A stretch of DNA of 64,000 nucleotides from Lysinibacillus xylanilyticus (GTDB lineage: Bacteria; Bacillota; Bacilli; Bacillales_A; Planococcaceae): positions 62,001 to 126,000 of the forward strand of contig NZ_MDDN01000002.1 of assembly GCF_001708185.1 (NCBI RefSeq). Reading direction: 5' to 3'. Below, piece after piece: positions 26,416-35,271 of the stretch (the first letter of the stretch is position 1; each line of letters begins with the position of its first letter). The position numbers and the translations under genes are program-made. The notes below the pieces were generated by a model that was given only the letters and a program-made list of their open reading frames with translations, was not told where the DNA came from and did no database searches.

Positions 26416-28020
26416 TTAAGTATGGTAAAAAGTTATTAAAAAGCTTGTTCCCTTATTTGGTTCACTTATGACCTCTACTTCACCTTGCCCTTTTTGCACA
26501 ATTTCATTTATTAAATAAAGTCCAATACCTCGACCCTTTTTCTCTTTTGTTGAATAGCCATTATCAAAAATATGTGCCTTTACTTCATCTGACATACCTA
26601 TACCATTATCTGTTACTAAGATTGCCAGTACATCCTCATCCTCATCAACAGAGACATGGATAATTTTTTCGTCCATTTGTACATCCCTCAATGCATCGAA
26701 AGCATTTTCTATTAAGTTACCAAATAAAATGACGAAATCATGATGATCTAAATTTTTCGGAAAAATTGTCAAACGACTTTCCCGATCAATCTCCAAGCGA
26801 ATTCCCTGTTCTTTTGCATAGGAAATTTTACTAAGTAATAGCCCAGAAATATTTTCATTTTTAATCCGTTCATTTAAAAAATTTGTAATTTCATCATGTT
26901 CTTCCTTTACTTGTGTTAAATAAGAAAGTGCTTGTTCATGATGTCCAAGCTGTAAAAGACCAGCAATAGTATGCAATTTATTTTTATGTTCATGTGTTTG
27001 AACACGTAATGCCTGTACAAATGCCTTAACACCCGTTAATTCCTCTGCAAGCTTTTTCACTTCTGTACGATCCTTAAACATTGCCACAGCTCCAACCGTT
27101 TTTCCGTTTACTTGTATAGGAATTCGATTACTCATAATATTGTGTCCATTAATATAGAGCTCACGATTGAAAATAGGTTGATCTAACTCCAAAATCTCTG
27201 GTAATCGTGTATCAGGTAACACGTCAAAGATTTTCTTTCCTATTAATGTTGACGGTTGTTTGTGAACATCTAATATTTCACATGCTTTTTCATTAAATAT
27301 AGTGATTGTCAATTTGTTATCGATCGCAATAATCCCTTCATGCATGGCGTTAAAGGTTTCTGTTCGTTCTACATACATTTTAGCAATTTCATGAGGCTCT
27401 AGACCAAACATTTGCTTTTTCATATGCAGCCCCAAAGTATGTGCACCCCATGCACTAAAGAGAAGTGATATTAAAATTGTAATAATGAGTTCTGTTTGAA
27501 TAGATTGTAGTAACTCCGCAACAGTTAAAACACTATAACCTACTACTACTACACCTATTTGCTTTCCTTCATTACTCATGACCGGGACGAATGCTCGTAC
27601 CATATCTCCATGTTCGCCATGTGCAACGGATGTATAATAATGCTCAGCAAACGCCGCGTTTAGATCTGCTGACTGCGAAACTTGACCAATCTCTTTTGTA
27701 TTTGGATGTGAGTATTTGCGCCTATTCATATCAAGTACAACAATATACTGTGCACCATTTATATCACGTATTTCTTCCACTATAGGATTAATGTGTTGAG
27801 TAGCCTCGGTAAAATCATTATTATTTGAAATGTAGGTTTTAAGTTCAGGAAGCTGTGATACGGTTTTTGCCACAAGCAAAGCCTGATTTTCGAGCTTATC
27901 CTTCTGCTCATTCATGACAAACCCTAGCAAAAATGTACCACCTATACTAAAGGAGAGCATGAGAATAAAAAAAGTCAAAGACATGATTTTTCTCTTCATC
28001 GATAATTTTTGAAATTTCAA
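26416..28020 (-). CDS. dctS: C4-dicarboxylate sensor histidine kinase, CitA/DcuS type
   Basis: 534 aa. Two membrane helices (about 13-33 and 175-195) flank an extracytoplasmic sCache/PDC domain with the DMNRRKYSHPNTKEIGQ-type signature; then a PAS domain, an H-box in RVQTHEHKNKLHTIAGLLQLG (phospho-His), and HATPase_c motifs ENAFDAL, VTDNGIGM and GRGIGLYLI. The DcuS/CitA class. Start is TTG after GGGAGGCG. Divergent from dctB, and paired with dctR as in B. subtilis dctB-dctSR-dctP. Confidence 0.88.
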   Translation of the reverse strand: MKFQKLSMKRKIMSLTFFILMLSFSIGGTFLLGFVMNEQKDKLENQALLVAKTVSQLPELKTYISNNNDFTEATQHINPIVEEIRDINGAQYIVVLDMNRRKYSHPNTKEIGQVSQSADLNAAFAEHYYTSVAHGEHGDMVRAFVPVMSNEGKQIGVVVVGYSVLTVAELLQSIQTELIITILISLLFSAWGAHTLGLHMKKQMFGLEPHEIAKMYVERTETFNAMHEGIIAIDNKLTITIFNEKACEILDVHKQPSTLIGKKIFDVLPDTRLPEILELDQPIFNRELYINGHNIMSNRIPIQVNGKTVGAVAMFKDRTEVKKLAEELTGVKAFVQALRVQTHEHKNKLHTIAGLLQLGHHEQALSYLTQVKEEHDEITNFLNERIKNENISGLLLSKISYAKEQGIRLEIDRESRLTIFPKNLDHHDFVILFGNLIENAFDALRDVQMDEKIIHVSVDEDEDVLAILVTDNGIGMSDEVKAHIFDNGYSTKEKKGRGIGLYLINEIVQKGQGEVEVISEPNKGTSFLITFYHT

Positions 28021-28111
28021 GATGTTCGCCTCCCTCTTACTATATTTTAGCGTACTCCATATGTTAGAATAACAAAAACATCAGAAAATACGAATTAATT
28101 GGGTGTAATAG

Positions 28112-29161
28112 ATGAAAAAATTTATTATTGGAACAATCGTAACTGTTTTACTGTTAACAATCGCAATAGGCGTCCAACAAGGTTTACTATTTGCAAAGCC
28201 ACTTCCCTATGATGATGAGCAAAAAGGCTTGGACACACAAATCACAATTCATTTAAGTCACGTTGTAGCTGAAAATACGCCAAAAGGACAGGCCGCAAGC
28301 AAATTCGCAGAGCTTGTGGAGGAAAAAACAAATGGCGAAGTGAAGGTACACGTCTACCCGAACTCCTCCTTGTTTAATGATGAAAATGAGTTTCAGGCTT
28401 TGCAAAATGGAGAAGTAGAAATGATTATCCCTACATTTTCAAAGATGACATCCTATCTACCAAATTGGCAGGTTCTTGATCTACCTTACCTTTTTAATAC
28501 GGATGATGAAGTTCATGAGGTTCTTACTGGATCGATTGGTGAACAATTGTTAAGTGAGCTTGATCCTTTTAAAATAAAGGGGCTGGGCTTTTGGCATAAT
28601 GGCTTTAAACATTTAACCTCTGTCGATCACCCTATTCATACATTCGAGGATTTGAAAAACTTGCGTGTTCGGACAATGCCAAGTAAAACGCTTGAAAAGC
28701 AATTCGAGGCTGTTGGAGCAACACCCATCCCGATTTCCTTTAGCGAGGTTTTTACTGACTTAGAATCGCACGCCATTGATGCGCAGGAAAATACTGCATC
28801 AAATATTTATTCTAAAGGTTTTTACAAAGTACAGAAGCATATGACATTAACAAAGCATGGGATTTTAGGATACGCTGTTTTAATTAACGAGAATTTTTGG
28901 AATTCCTTACCTCCTAAAATTCAAAAGCAAATTATGGCCGCTATGAAAGAAACAACAGACTGGCAGTTTGAGCAAGCTGTACAAATGAATGAAAAAGATT
29001 TGCAAAAACTAGCGCAACAAGATAACTTTGAAATTTATACGATGAGTGATCAGGAACGCCAACGTTTTAAAGAAAAGCTAGCACCTGTCTATGACTTTTA
29101 TAGAAACAATGTACAAAATAATGATGTTTTATCGGAAATTGAAGAAATTGTTTCCCCGTAA
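28112..29161 (+). CDS. dctB: DctP-type dicarboxylate-binding protein (DctB-like)
   Basis: 349 aa. N-terminal uncleaved or signal-anchor helix (MKKFIIGTIVTVLLLTIAIG), then a TRAP-type extracytoplasmic solute-binding domain: HVVAENTPKGQAA, the GEVEMIIPTFSK segment, the conserved RTMPSK and GQEN-like AIDAQENT motif. No TRAP membrane subunits (DctQ/DctM) are nearby; instead a DAACS symporter follows. In B. subtilis DctB is a co-sensor with DctS and DctP, so a sensing role is likely. Confidence 0.85.
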   Translation: MKKFIIGTIVTVLLLTIAIGVQQGLLFAKPLPYDDEQKGLDTQITIHLSHVVAENTPKGQAASKFAELVEEKTNGEVKVHVYPNSSLFNDENEFQALQNGEVEMIIPTFSKMTSYLPNWQVLDLPYLFNTDDEVHEVLTGSIGEQLLSELDPFKIKGLGFWHNGFKHLTSVDHPIHTFEDLKNLRVRTMPSKTLEKQFEAVGATPIPISFSEVFTDLESHAIDAQENTASNIYSKGFYKVQKHMTLTKHGILGYAVLINENFWNSLPPKIQKQIMAAMKETTDWQFEQAVQMNEKDLQKLAQQDNFEIYTMSDQERQRFKEKLAPVYDFYRNNVQNNDVLSEIEEIVSP

Positions 29162-29171
29162 GTATTTTGGG

Positions 29172-29302
29172 ATCATCACCATAACGTGTGATTGATCCGT
29201 TCTGACTGGGCGCTTTCCAGGGGGCATCCAGCCTTCACTCCAATCAACTTATATACAAAGCATACGTCTTTAAAAATGTCATCCACCATTTTTGGTGATG
29301 AG
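29172..29302. repeat. Family A element after dctB
   Basis: 131 bp. ATCATCACCATAACGTG at the left, GACTGGGCGCTTTCC and CACTCCAATCAACTTATAT inside, and CCATTTTTGGTGATGAG at the right. The middle of the core is deleted compared with 20018-20253. Confidence 0.88.
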
Positions 29303-29325
29303 CCGTATTTTTGTTCATTTATGAT

Positions 29326-29357
29326 AAATCCTCACATTACATGGGGATTTTTTTTTG
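29326..29357 (+). terminator. Terminator after dctB
   Basis: AAATCCTC pairs with GGGGATTT (one G-T pair), then a run of nine T. 29358-29505 shows nothing recognised. Confidence 0.75.
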
Positions 29358-29518
29358 TATTATAATAGATTTTAAAATCACAAAATTACTATAAAACAGC
29401 TTAAGCCCTTGCTATCACTACGTTTAATCACCCTTCCACTAAAAATGACCAAAATGAACAATAGAAACATTACGGTCATAAAAACTATTTTCGGAAAATT
29501 TCAGCTATGATAACGTCA

Positions 29519-29532
29519 TGAAAGCGTTCACA
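29519..29532 (+). promoter_or_regulatory. cre site (CcpA) before dctP
   Basis: TGAAAGCGTTCACA fits the cre consensus TGWAANCGNTNWCA at every position. A -10-like TATGAT at 29506-29511 lies just upstream, so CcpA binding would cover the start of transcription and repress dctP when preferred sugars are present. Confidence 0.85.
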
Positions 29533-29565
29533 AAATTTTCATTAATAGTGTAAGGGGAGAACTTT

Positions 29566-30828
29566 ATGCGTATAAATTTTAAAAACTTAACTGTACAAGT
29601 ACTGATTGCTATTGTACTAGGTATCATTGTCGGTGCTTTGTTCCCTGAGTTCGGGGCGAAGTTAAAAATATTAGCTGATATTTTTATTAAATTAATTAAA
29701 ATGTTAATAGCTCCTATCATCTTCTTAACGGTTGTTATTGGCATTGGTAGCATGGGCGATGTAAAAAAAGTTGGTAAAATTGGCGGGAAGGCATTACTTT
29801 ATTTTGAAATCGTCTCTACTTTCGCACTAGCGATTGGCTTAATCGTTGTCAATATTGTACAGCCAGGTAAAGGCTTTAATACAGAGGCTGCAAACGGTGC
29901 AGATGTTTCTCAATATACACAGGCTGCTGCTCAAACAGAGCATGGTTTTGGCGCATTTATTATGAATATCATTCCTGAAAATGTTGTCGGAGCACTTGCC
30001 AACGGAGAGTTATTACCTGTTTTATTCTCAGCTGTGTTATTTGGGATAGCGGCTGCTGCTATTGGTGAACCAGCTAAACCAGTTATTACATTTTTCGAAC
30101 AAGTAGCGGATATATTCTTTAAAATTGTTAATATGGTCATGAAGGTTTCCCCGATTGGTGCATTTGGTGCAATGAGCTACACAATCGGAAATTTCGGTCT
30201 TAAATCACTTGGAAACTTAGGATTTTTAATGCTATCCGTTTATGTTACAATGTTTATTTTTATCGCAGTCATCCTTGGCCTAATTACGCGTTACTTTGGG
30301 TTCAATATCTTTAAGTTCATTAAATATATGAAAGATGAAATTTTTATTGTGATCGGGACATCATCATCAGAATCTGCACTCCCTTCGATGATGCGCAAAT
30401 TAGAAAACTATGGTTGCTCTAAACAGGTGGTTGGTCTTGTAGTCCCTACAGGATACTCCTTCAACTTAGATGGTACGTCTATTTACTTATCCATGGCAGC
30501 TATGTTTATCGCACAAGCTTATGGGGTTGATTTAGATATTTGGCATCAAATTACATTACTTGCTATTCTAATGCTGACATCCAAAGGAGCTGCAGGTGTT
30601 ACAGGCTCAGGCTTTATTACACTCGCGGCAACACTAGCGGCATTCCCTATGATTCCAGTAGAGGGAATCGCACTTTTAATTGGTGTCGACCGATTTATGT
30701 CAGAGGCTCGCGCCGTTACAAACTTAATTGGTAATGGTGTCGCAACGGTTGTCGTTTCAAAAATGGAAAAAGAATTCGATCCAGAGCAGGAAAAACGTGC
30801 TCTTGCAGGAGAAGCTATCATCAAATAA
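29566..30828 (+). CDS. dctP: Dicarboxylate/amino acid:cation symporter
   Basis: 420 aa DAACS (GltP/DctA) family with eight membrane helices and two re-entrant loops: the serine-rich IGTSSSESALPSMM, the NLDGTSIYLSMA motif and GAAGVTGSGFITLA. Imports C4-dicarboxylates such as succinate, fumarate and malate with H+ or Na+; substrate is inferred from DctS/DctR next door. GGGGAG precedes the ATG. A perfect cre site indicates catabolite repression. Confidence 0.9.
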   Translation: MRINFKNLTVQVLIAIVLGIIVGALFPEFGAKLKILADIFIKLIKMLIAPIIFLTVVIGIGSMGDVKKVGKIGGKALLYFEIVSTFALAIGLIVVNIVQPGKGFNTEAANGADVSQYTQAAAQTEHGFGAFIMNIIPENVVGALANGELLPVLFSAVLFGIAAAAIGEPAKPVITFFEQVADIFFKIVNMVMKVSPIGAFGAMSYTIGNFGLKSLGNLGFLMLSVYVTMFIFIAVILGLITRYFGFNIFKFIKYMKDEIFIVIGTSSSESALPSMMRKLENYGCSKQVVGLVVPTGYSFNLDGTSIYLSMAAMFIAQAYGVDLDIWHQITLLAILMLTSKGAAGVTGSGFITLAATLAAFPMIPVEGIALLIGVDRFMSEARAVTNLIGNGVATVVVSKMEKEFDPEQEKRALAGEAIIK

Positions 30829-30834
30829 TAAAAT

Positions 30835-30886
30835 GAAAGGCTGTCCGAAAGTGAAATCTTCACATGATCGGTCAGCCTTTTATTTT
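30835..30886 (+). terminator. dctP terminator
   Basis: AAAGGCTGTCCG pairs with CGGTCAGCCTTT with one mismatch, then T-rich. Confidence 0.85.
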
Positions 30887-30950
30887 CCCTTTTCAATATG
30901 AAACCTCATGTACCACTTACCCGTATAGTAAGTAAATTGGAGGTTTACAT

Positions 30951-31490
30951 ATGACTACATTTACTCTTACCTACCCAAAAGCATTCGAAAGCTTTTCAAA
31001 TATTCCTATTGTGAATGAACAAAATGAGACAGTTTGTGTGCTGCAAAAAGTTGAGCGTTCATCCGTTGGAAAAGTATTGAACGCTGTTATGCTAGTTGCT
31101 GCACAGCAATCATTACCACATCGCTATGAAACACGTTCTACTTTAGGTGCACCACTTTTTCAGGTGCAATCTACACTATTAACAAAGGGTGTCAGCCATC
31201 AGCTTATTATGCCAGATGGATACATTTTACCAATACAACGAAAGACGGTTCAATTACTTGAATCCTCCTACTCTTTTACAATGGATGGACTCGCGTTTCG
31301 CTTTGAAAAAGATTTTACATCTACCGCCTATTTATATTGCAATGATGAAAAAATAGCAAGTGCTAGTAATATCGAAACTGAACTCGTGCTTACTGGTATA
31401 TCTTTTAAGCTTTTTAACTCCGATGATACGCTTTTTATAGCCTTGCTAGCAACTTTGTATCAGGCATTATTTTCAATGAGTAATAAGTAG
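30951..31490 (+). CDS. Tubby C-terminal-like (LURP-one-like) protein
   Basis: 179 aa. No signal peptide or clear membrane helix. Many short beta strands, as in TYPKAFESF, IPIVNEQNETVCVLQKV, RYETRSTLGAPLFQVQST and IASASNIETELVLTGISF, fit the 12-strand barrel of the tubby-like/LURP-one families. Function unknown. GGAGG lies upstream of the ATG. The stop codon TAG directly abuts the left end of a family A repeat. Confidence 0.6.
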   Translation: MTTFTLTYPKAFESFSNIPIVNEQNETVCVLQKVERSSVGKVLNAVMLVAAQQSLPHRYETRSTLGAPLFQVQSTLLTKGVSHQLIMPDGYILPIQRKTVQLLESSYSFTMDGLAFRFEKDFTSTAYLYCNDEKIASASNIETELVLTGISFKLFNSDDTLFIALLATLYQALFSMSNK

Positions 31491-31734
31491 GTTCATCACC
31501 ATAACGTGGAGTTGATTTACATTCCGGCGAAGTGGACGGAAAAAGCAGTTCTGACGGCGGAGTGGACGGCTTTAGCGGCGGAAAAAGCCGTTTTAGCGGC
31601 GAAGCGGACGGCTCTAGCGGCGGAAAAAGCCGTTTTAGCGGCGAAGCGGACGGCTTTAGCGGCGGAAAAAGCCGTTTTAGCGGCGAAGCGGACGGCTCTA
31701 GCAACGGAAATCAAAGTTCTATCAACGGTGAGTA
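31490..31734. repeat. Family A element carrying a 42-bp tandem repeat
   Basis: The left end GTTCATCACCATAACGTGG starts at 31491. Instead of the usual core there are four copies of a 42-bp unit beginning GGAAAAAGCCGTTTTAGCGG, at 31538, 31580, 31622 and 31664; CAACGGAAATCAAAG and GGTGAGTAAG close it. 42 is a multiple of three, so several frames stay open through the array, but no ribosome binding site or start supports a gene. 31735-31774 shows nothing. Confidence 0.85.
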
Positions 31735-31774
31735 AGCTTAACATAAATACACACCGGTTTAAATAGATAATTAA

Positions 31775-31802
31775 AAAAAACTCCTATTGTTAGGAGTTTT
31801 TT
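31775..31802. terminator. Terminator
   Basis: CTCCTA-TTGT-TAGGAG with A-run before and T-run after; could work in either direction. 31803-32006 is AT-rich with no recognised feature. Confidence 0.85.
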
Positions 31803-32006
31803 GATAGAAATTATTAATTACTTTATTACATTTACAATTATTTGTCGCTAATTTCTAGCTATTACTTGTCTTCCACTACTGCTAGAATCATTCAATATAT
31901 TCCGGGACACGAAATAAATTCGCTTTGTTTTGACCATTATACGCCGTTCTTCTAAAAAAGGAGTACACTAAAGAGGTAGAAATACTATACTTTGGAGGCA
32001 TTTAAA

Positions 32007-32186
32007 ATGGATACAAAAGCAGCAGATATTAAAAATTTAATGACGTTAGATTTACTTGTTCAAATTTTAGAAGAACGTGGTATTATGACAGATCGAGAAT
32101 TAAAAGAACGTCTTACAAATAACGTTAAGCTTTCATCTATGGATGCAGATTTAAAAGAAAAAGTTATTGAAGAAATTAAACATTAA
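32007..32186 (+). CDS. Small helical protein of unknown function
   Basis: 59 aa from ATG 32007, with GGAGG 9 bp upstream. Charged and helical (LVQILEERGIMTDRELKERL), no membrane segment or Cys. The ILEERGIMTDRE pattern resembles a small winged-helix or SinI-like helical hairpin, but I cannot assign a family. Followed by its own terminator, which supports a real gene. Confidence 0.7.
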   Translation: MDTKAADIKNLMTLDLLVQILEERGIMTDRELKERLTNNVKLSSMDADLKEKVIEEIKH

Positions 32187-32205
32187 TGGAATGAAATCGC
32201 ATTTT

Positions 32206-32257
32206 AAAAAGGGGCCGCTTCCTAGTTAAAAAAATACTATAAGCGGCTTCCTTTTTA
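32206..32257. terminator. Bidirectional terminator
   Basis: AAAGGGGCCGCTT pairs with AAGCGGCTTCCTTT through G-T pairs and one bulge, with A-rich and T-rich flanks. Confidence 0.8.
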
Positions 32258-33148
32258 TATTTGCACCTTTAGTTCCTTCACATGCACAGCAGTTCCTGTA
32301 ATTGAAATATTCAATTTCCCCTCATCATTTTTTACATGAACATGCACACGACCATCTTTCCCAAGTTCCTGACCTTGTTCAACGATTAGCGTTTTTGGCA
32401 ATTGTACTTGTCGATCAATATACTCTGCAAAATAAGCTCCCATAACACCTGAGGCAGTGCCTGTAGCAATATCTTCAATTGTTCCAGAGTATGGAGATGA
32501 AAAATGCCTTGCGTGCATATCAGCATTCTTATCAATTGCCTCTAAACAAAAAGGATGTAGGGATGCTTTTGGCATTTCTTCTAGGATGGCTGGAAAATCT
32601 GCAGATTGCGGCGTCATTTTTTCAAAGTATGTTAAATTTTTAATTGGTATGAGCAATGTCCAAATTCCTGTACTTCCATAAACTATAGGTAATTCAGGAT
32701 GTATCGCTTCCTCTAGTAGGCCAATTGATTGGGCAAGTTTAGATTTTGAACCGTTAAAGGCTTCAAACTGAGGCGTTGCATGTTGCATAGTAATGTAAAT
32801 TTGTCCTGCTTGTTGTTCTTTGATCTCAATTGGAAGAATTCCTGCTTTCGTCTCAATAGTTAGTTGTGACTTATCTTCTAGTAAACCTTTTGTTTTTAGT
32901 GCATATAGCGTCGCCATCGTAGCATGTCCACATAAATTCACCTCATGGCCTGGCGTGAAATAACGAATACGTAAATCGGCTTTATCCGATTTTAGCGCAA
33001 AGGCTGTTTCATTAAAGCTTAATTGCTTAGCAATATCCTGCATTTCTACTTCACTATATTGGTCTCCCTCTACTACGACACCTGCTGGGTTCCCCTTATT
33101 TGGTATCGTGCTAAACGCTTCATAATGATGCACAGTAACAATTTTCAT
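32255..33148 (-). CDS. PhzF family isomerase/epimerase
   Basis: 297 aa. PhzF (diaminopimelate-epimerase-like) fold: GNPAGVVV near the N-terminus, the catalytic Glu in [29 protein letters not shown] and [14 protein letters not shown] near the C-terminus. Members act in phenazine synthesis or as uncharacterised isomerases; with no phenazine genes around, the reaction here is unknown. Monocistronic. Confidence 0.9.
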   Translation of the reverse strand: MKIVTVHHYEAFSTIPNKGNPAGVVVEGDQYSEVEMQDIAKQLSFNETAFALKSDKADLRIRYFTPGHEVNLCGHATMATLYALKTKGLLEDKSQLTIETKAGILPIEIKEQQAGQIYITMQHATPQFEAFNGSKSKLAQSIGLLEEAIHPELPIVYGSTGIWTLLIPIKNLTYFEKMTPQSADFPAILEEMPKASLHPFCLEAIDKNADMHARHFSSPYSGTIEDIATGTASGVMGAYFAEYIDRQVQLPKTLIVEQGQELGKDGRVHVHVKNDEGKLNISITGTAVHVKELKVQI

Positions 33149-33187
33149 ATGCTTTTCCTTTCCCTTTATACTTAAAGTCTACTTCAA

Positions 33188-33754
33188 CTAGCGTGTACTA
33201 CCAAGTCTTTCAAATGGCCACAATACAAAGTCTGCCGTTCCTAAAATTTGATCCTGCGAAACAAAACCGACTTCCGACTTTCGGCTATCTATGCTTCTAC
33301 GACGATTATCTCCAAGAACGAAAAAATGCCCCTCTGGTACAGTCATTTCACCTAATTGTTCCTCAAGAGTGAAATCATAAGTAAAATCACCTTTATCATG
33401 TAATGCTTCTTTATATTCAGTTAAATAGGGCTCATCATAAGCTTTTCCGTTTATATATAAAACATCATCTTTATAGGCTATATGATCACCTGGTAAACCA
33501 ATGATTCTTTTAATAAAATTCTCATCATCTTTTGCCTCAAAAACAATAATATCGAAGCGGTCATAATTTGAAATTCGTGGCCCGACTTTATTAACAATTA
33601 CTTTATCTCCATTTTCAAAAGTTGGCTCCATTGAAGCACCTTGTACAGCTACAGGAGATAAAATAAAATAACGTACGCACATTGTGAAAATGATTGCTAG
33701 TCCAATCGCTTTAAACCATGCCCAAAATTCATTCTTAGTTTGTTTTTGTGTCAC
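33188..33754 (-). CDS. lepB: Type I signal peptidase
   Basis: 188 aa, one N-terminal membrane helix, then catalytic Ser 41 in GASMEPTF and Lys 82 in FIKRIIGLPGD, plus FFVLGDNRRRSIDSR. Removes signal peptides outside the membrane (SipS/SipT type). GTG start after GGAGTG. Confidence 0.95.
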   Translation of the reverse strand: MTQKQTKNEFWAWFKAIGLAIIFTMCVRYFILSPVAVQGASMEPTFENGDKVIVNKVGPRISNYDRFDIIVFEAKDDENFIKRIIGLPGDHIAYKDDVLYINGKAYDEPYLTEYKEALHDKGDFTYDFTLEEQLGEMTVPEGHFFVLGDNRRRSIDSRKSEVGFVSQDQILGTADFVLWPFERLGSTR

Positions 33755-33931
33755 ACTTTACACTCCAATTCTTCTATATTATCCAATTTACTTACATTAA
33801 TGGATACGAACTCTCCACTAAAAAGTTTCATAAATTTCTAAGCTTTGAAAGCGGAGGCTGTGCACGTAAAAAAACCTAAGGATTCTAAACATTTTCCTTT
33901 TAAAAGTGAAAGAGGGGGTGTGTTTCCGCAT

Positions 33932-33968
33932 AAAAAAGCAATATGTACTTGTACTGTACATACTGCTT
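33932..33968 (-). terminator. Terminator of the FMN reductase gene
   Basis: AGCAGTATGTAC pairs with GTACATATTGCT on the minus strand around a short loop, followed by six T. 33755-33931 holds no recognised gene. Confidence 0.88.
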
Positions 33969-33975
33969 AAGGATA

Positions 33976-34509
33976 TTATCGAATTGTTTTTAATGCTGTT
34001 GCCCAAGGAATAAGTTGATCTAACATTTGATTGACTGAATCTGTTTGTACATCCTTTGGTTTAATCGTACCGTTTTCGAAGTCTGTAAATAAGGATAAAG
34101 CAGGATGTACGCGAACATCTGCTACTAATAATTCACCAAGAATACCCCGTAAATGTTCAGCTGCTCTTGCACCACCAACAGAACCGTAAGAAACAATACC
34201 TGCTGCTTTATTATTCCATTCGTTACGTAAATAATCTAACGCATTTTTTAATGCCCCCGTAATGGAATGGTTATATTCTGCAGCGATAAATACAAAACCA
34301 TCACAGGCAGCGACTTTTTCTGACCAAGCAGCTACTCCTGAAGTATCTCCTCCTGGCTCACCTAGAAATGGTAATTTAAAATCAGCGATATCAATTATTT
34401 CATATGCTGCATCACCGCGTTTTTCAGCTACTCCCTGTACCCATTCTCCAACTTGTGGACTTACACGACCTTCACGTGTACTACCTAAAATAATCCCAAT
34501 TTTCAACAT
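33976..34509 (-). CDS. NADPH-dependent FMN reductase family protein
   Basis: 177 aa flavodoxin-like fold: LGSTREGRVSPQVGEWV (FMN phosphate loop), EYNHSITGALKNALDYL and YGSVGGARAAEHLRG. A quinone or azo-reductase type flavoprotein; physiological substrate unknown. AGGAGG lies before the ATG. Single gene. Confidence 0.9.
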   Translation of the reverse strand: MLKIGIILGSTREGRVSPQVGEWVQGVAEKRGDAAYEIIDIADFKLPFLGEPGGDTSGVAAWSEKVAACDGFVFIAAEYNHSITGALKNALDYLRNEWNNKAAGIVSYGSVGGARAAEHLRGILGELLVADVRVHPALSLFTDFENGTIKPKDVQTDSVNQMLDQLIPWATALKTIR

Positions 34510-34708
34510 ACTACTCCTCCTTCATTCATCCCTCAAATTGTGACCGAAGCATTCATTTGAATTTAAAAACGGTTCTCCTAGCCATGTTGTACAGGAATCC
34601 ATCTCTTTATTCAATGCACAGGTAATTACTTAAACCACTTTTTACTTCGAATCAAATTATCTTCAATTCAAAATAAAAATATCATAAATTTATAAAAATT
34701 GCCAATTG

Positions 34709-34855
34709 TTTGATTCCGTGACATCCACCAGAGGCTTTAGGCCAACAGATGTTTTTTGCGCGAAAGCGTAGTGCTAACGCAGCGGCAGCAGCACGATGTT
34801 GGTCACTCAGGCATTTTCACAGGATGTGGAGTTCTTAGCCTGAGTTCCTTTATTT
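34709..34855. repeat. Family B element abutting a DUF2164 gene
   Basis: TTCCGTGACATCCACCAGAG, GCGCGAAAGCGTAGTGCTAAC, GCACGATGTTGGTC and hairpin 34805-34845 (ACTCAGGC/GCCTGAGT around TTCACAGGATGTGG). The match to the copy at 63419 runs through TTCCTTTATTT and so crosses the stop codon of the next gene. The left part 34510-34708 is AT-rich without a gene. Confidence 0.85.
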
Positions 34856-35098
34856 TATCTTAATTGGTCTTTCTAATGCTGCAAGCTCATCTTCAATCGA
34901 TGCGTATTGTCTTTCTACAACATATTTTGCATCCGAAATAGCCGCATTATAAATATGTGGAGCTATATTTTCCTTAATAAAGTCCAATACTCGCTCTGCT
35001 TCAAATTCTGTAATATCCTCATCTCGATTATTATAAAAAAATCGTTGAATATCAGCTATGATCGTTTCCTGTTGTTCTTTTGTAAAACGAATATACAA
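34850..35098 (-). CDS. DUF2164 family protein
   Basis: 82 aa: FTKEQQETIIADIQRFFYNNRD and IGxFEAERVLDFI-like and YNxAIxDAK-like segments match DUF2164. No membrane helix. Function unknown. GGGGAG precedes the ATG. The stop TAA lies in sequence shared with family B repeats, so the final codon or two may have been replaced. Confidence 0.82.
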   Translation of the reverse strand: MYIRFTKEQQETIIADIQRFFYNNRDEDITEFEAERVLDFIKENIAPHIYNAAISDAKYVVERQYASIEDELAALERPIKIK

Positions 35099-35271
35099 AC
35101 CAAATCTCCCCTTTCATTCCAAAGTATACTTACCTATCATAACACTGTGAAATTCATCTATGCATACACAAAAAGACTGAATTATACTAATTCAGCCTTC
35201 ACGATGTTGAAACTATTATGTCAATGAATTTAAGGAAAGCCTATAAATTAAGTATGGTTCTAGCAAAAAGA

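Noticed and set aside
28112-29161. Full TRAP transporter
   Set aside because: Only the binding protein is present; no DctQ or DctM membrane subunit lies nearby.
31506-31766. Repeat protein gene (AEKAVLAAKRTALA units), either strand
   Set aside because: Frames are open only because the 42-bp unit is a multiple of three; no ribosome binding site, and the sequence lies inside a family A element.
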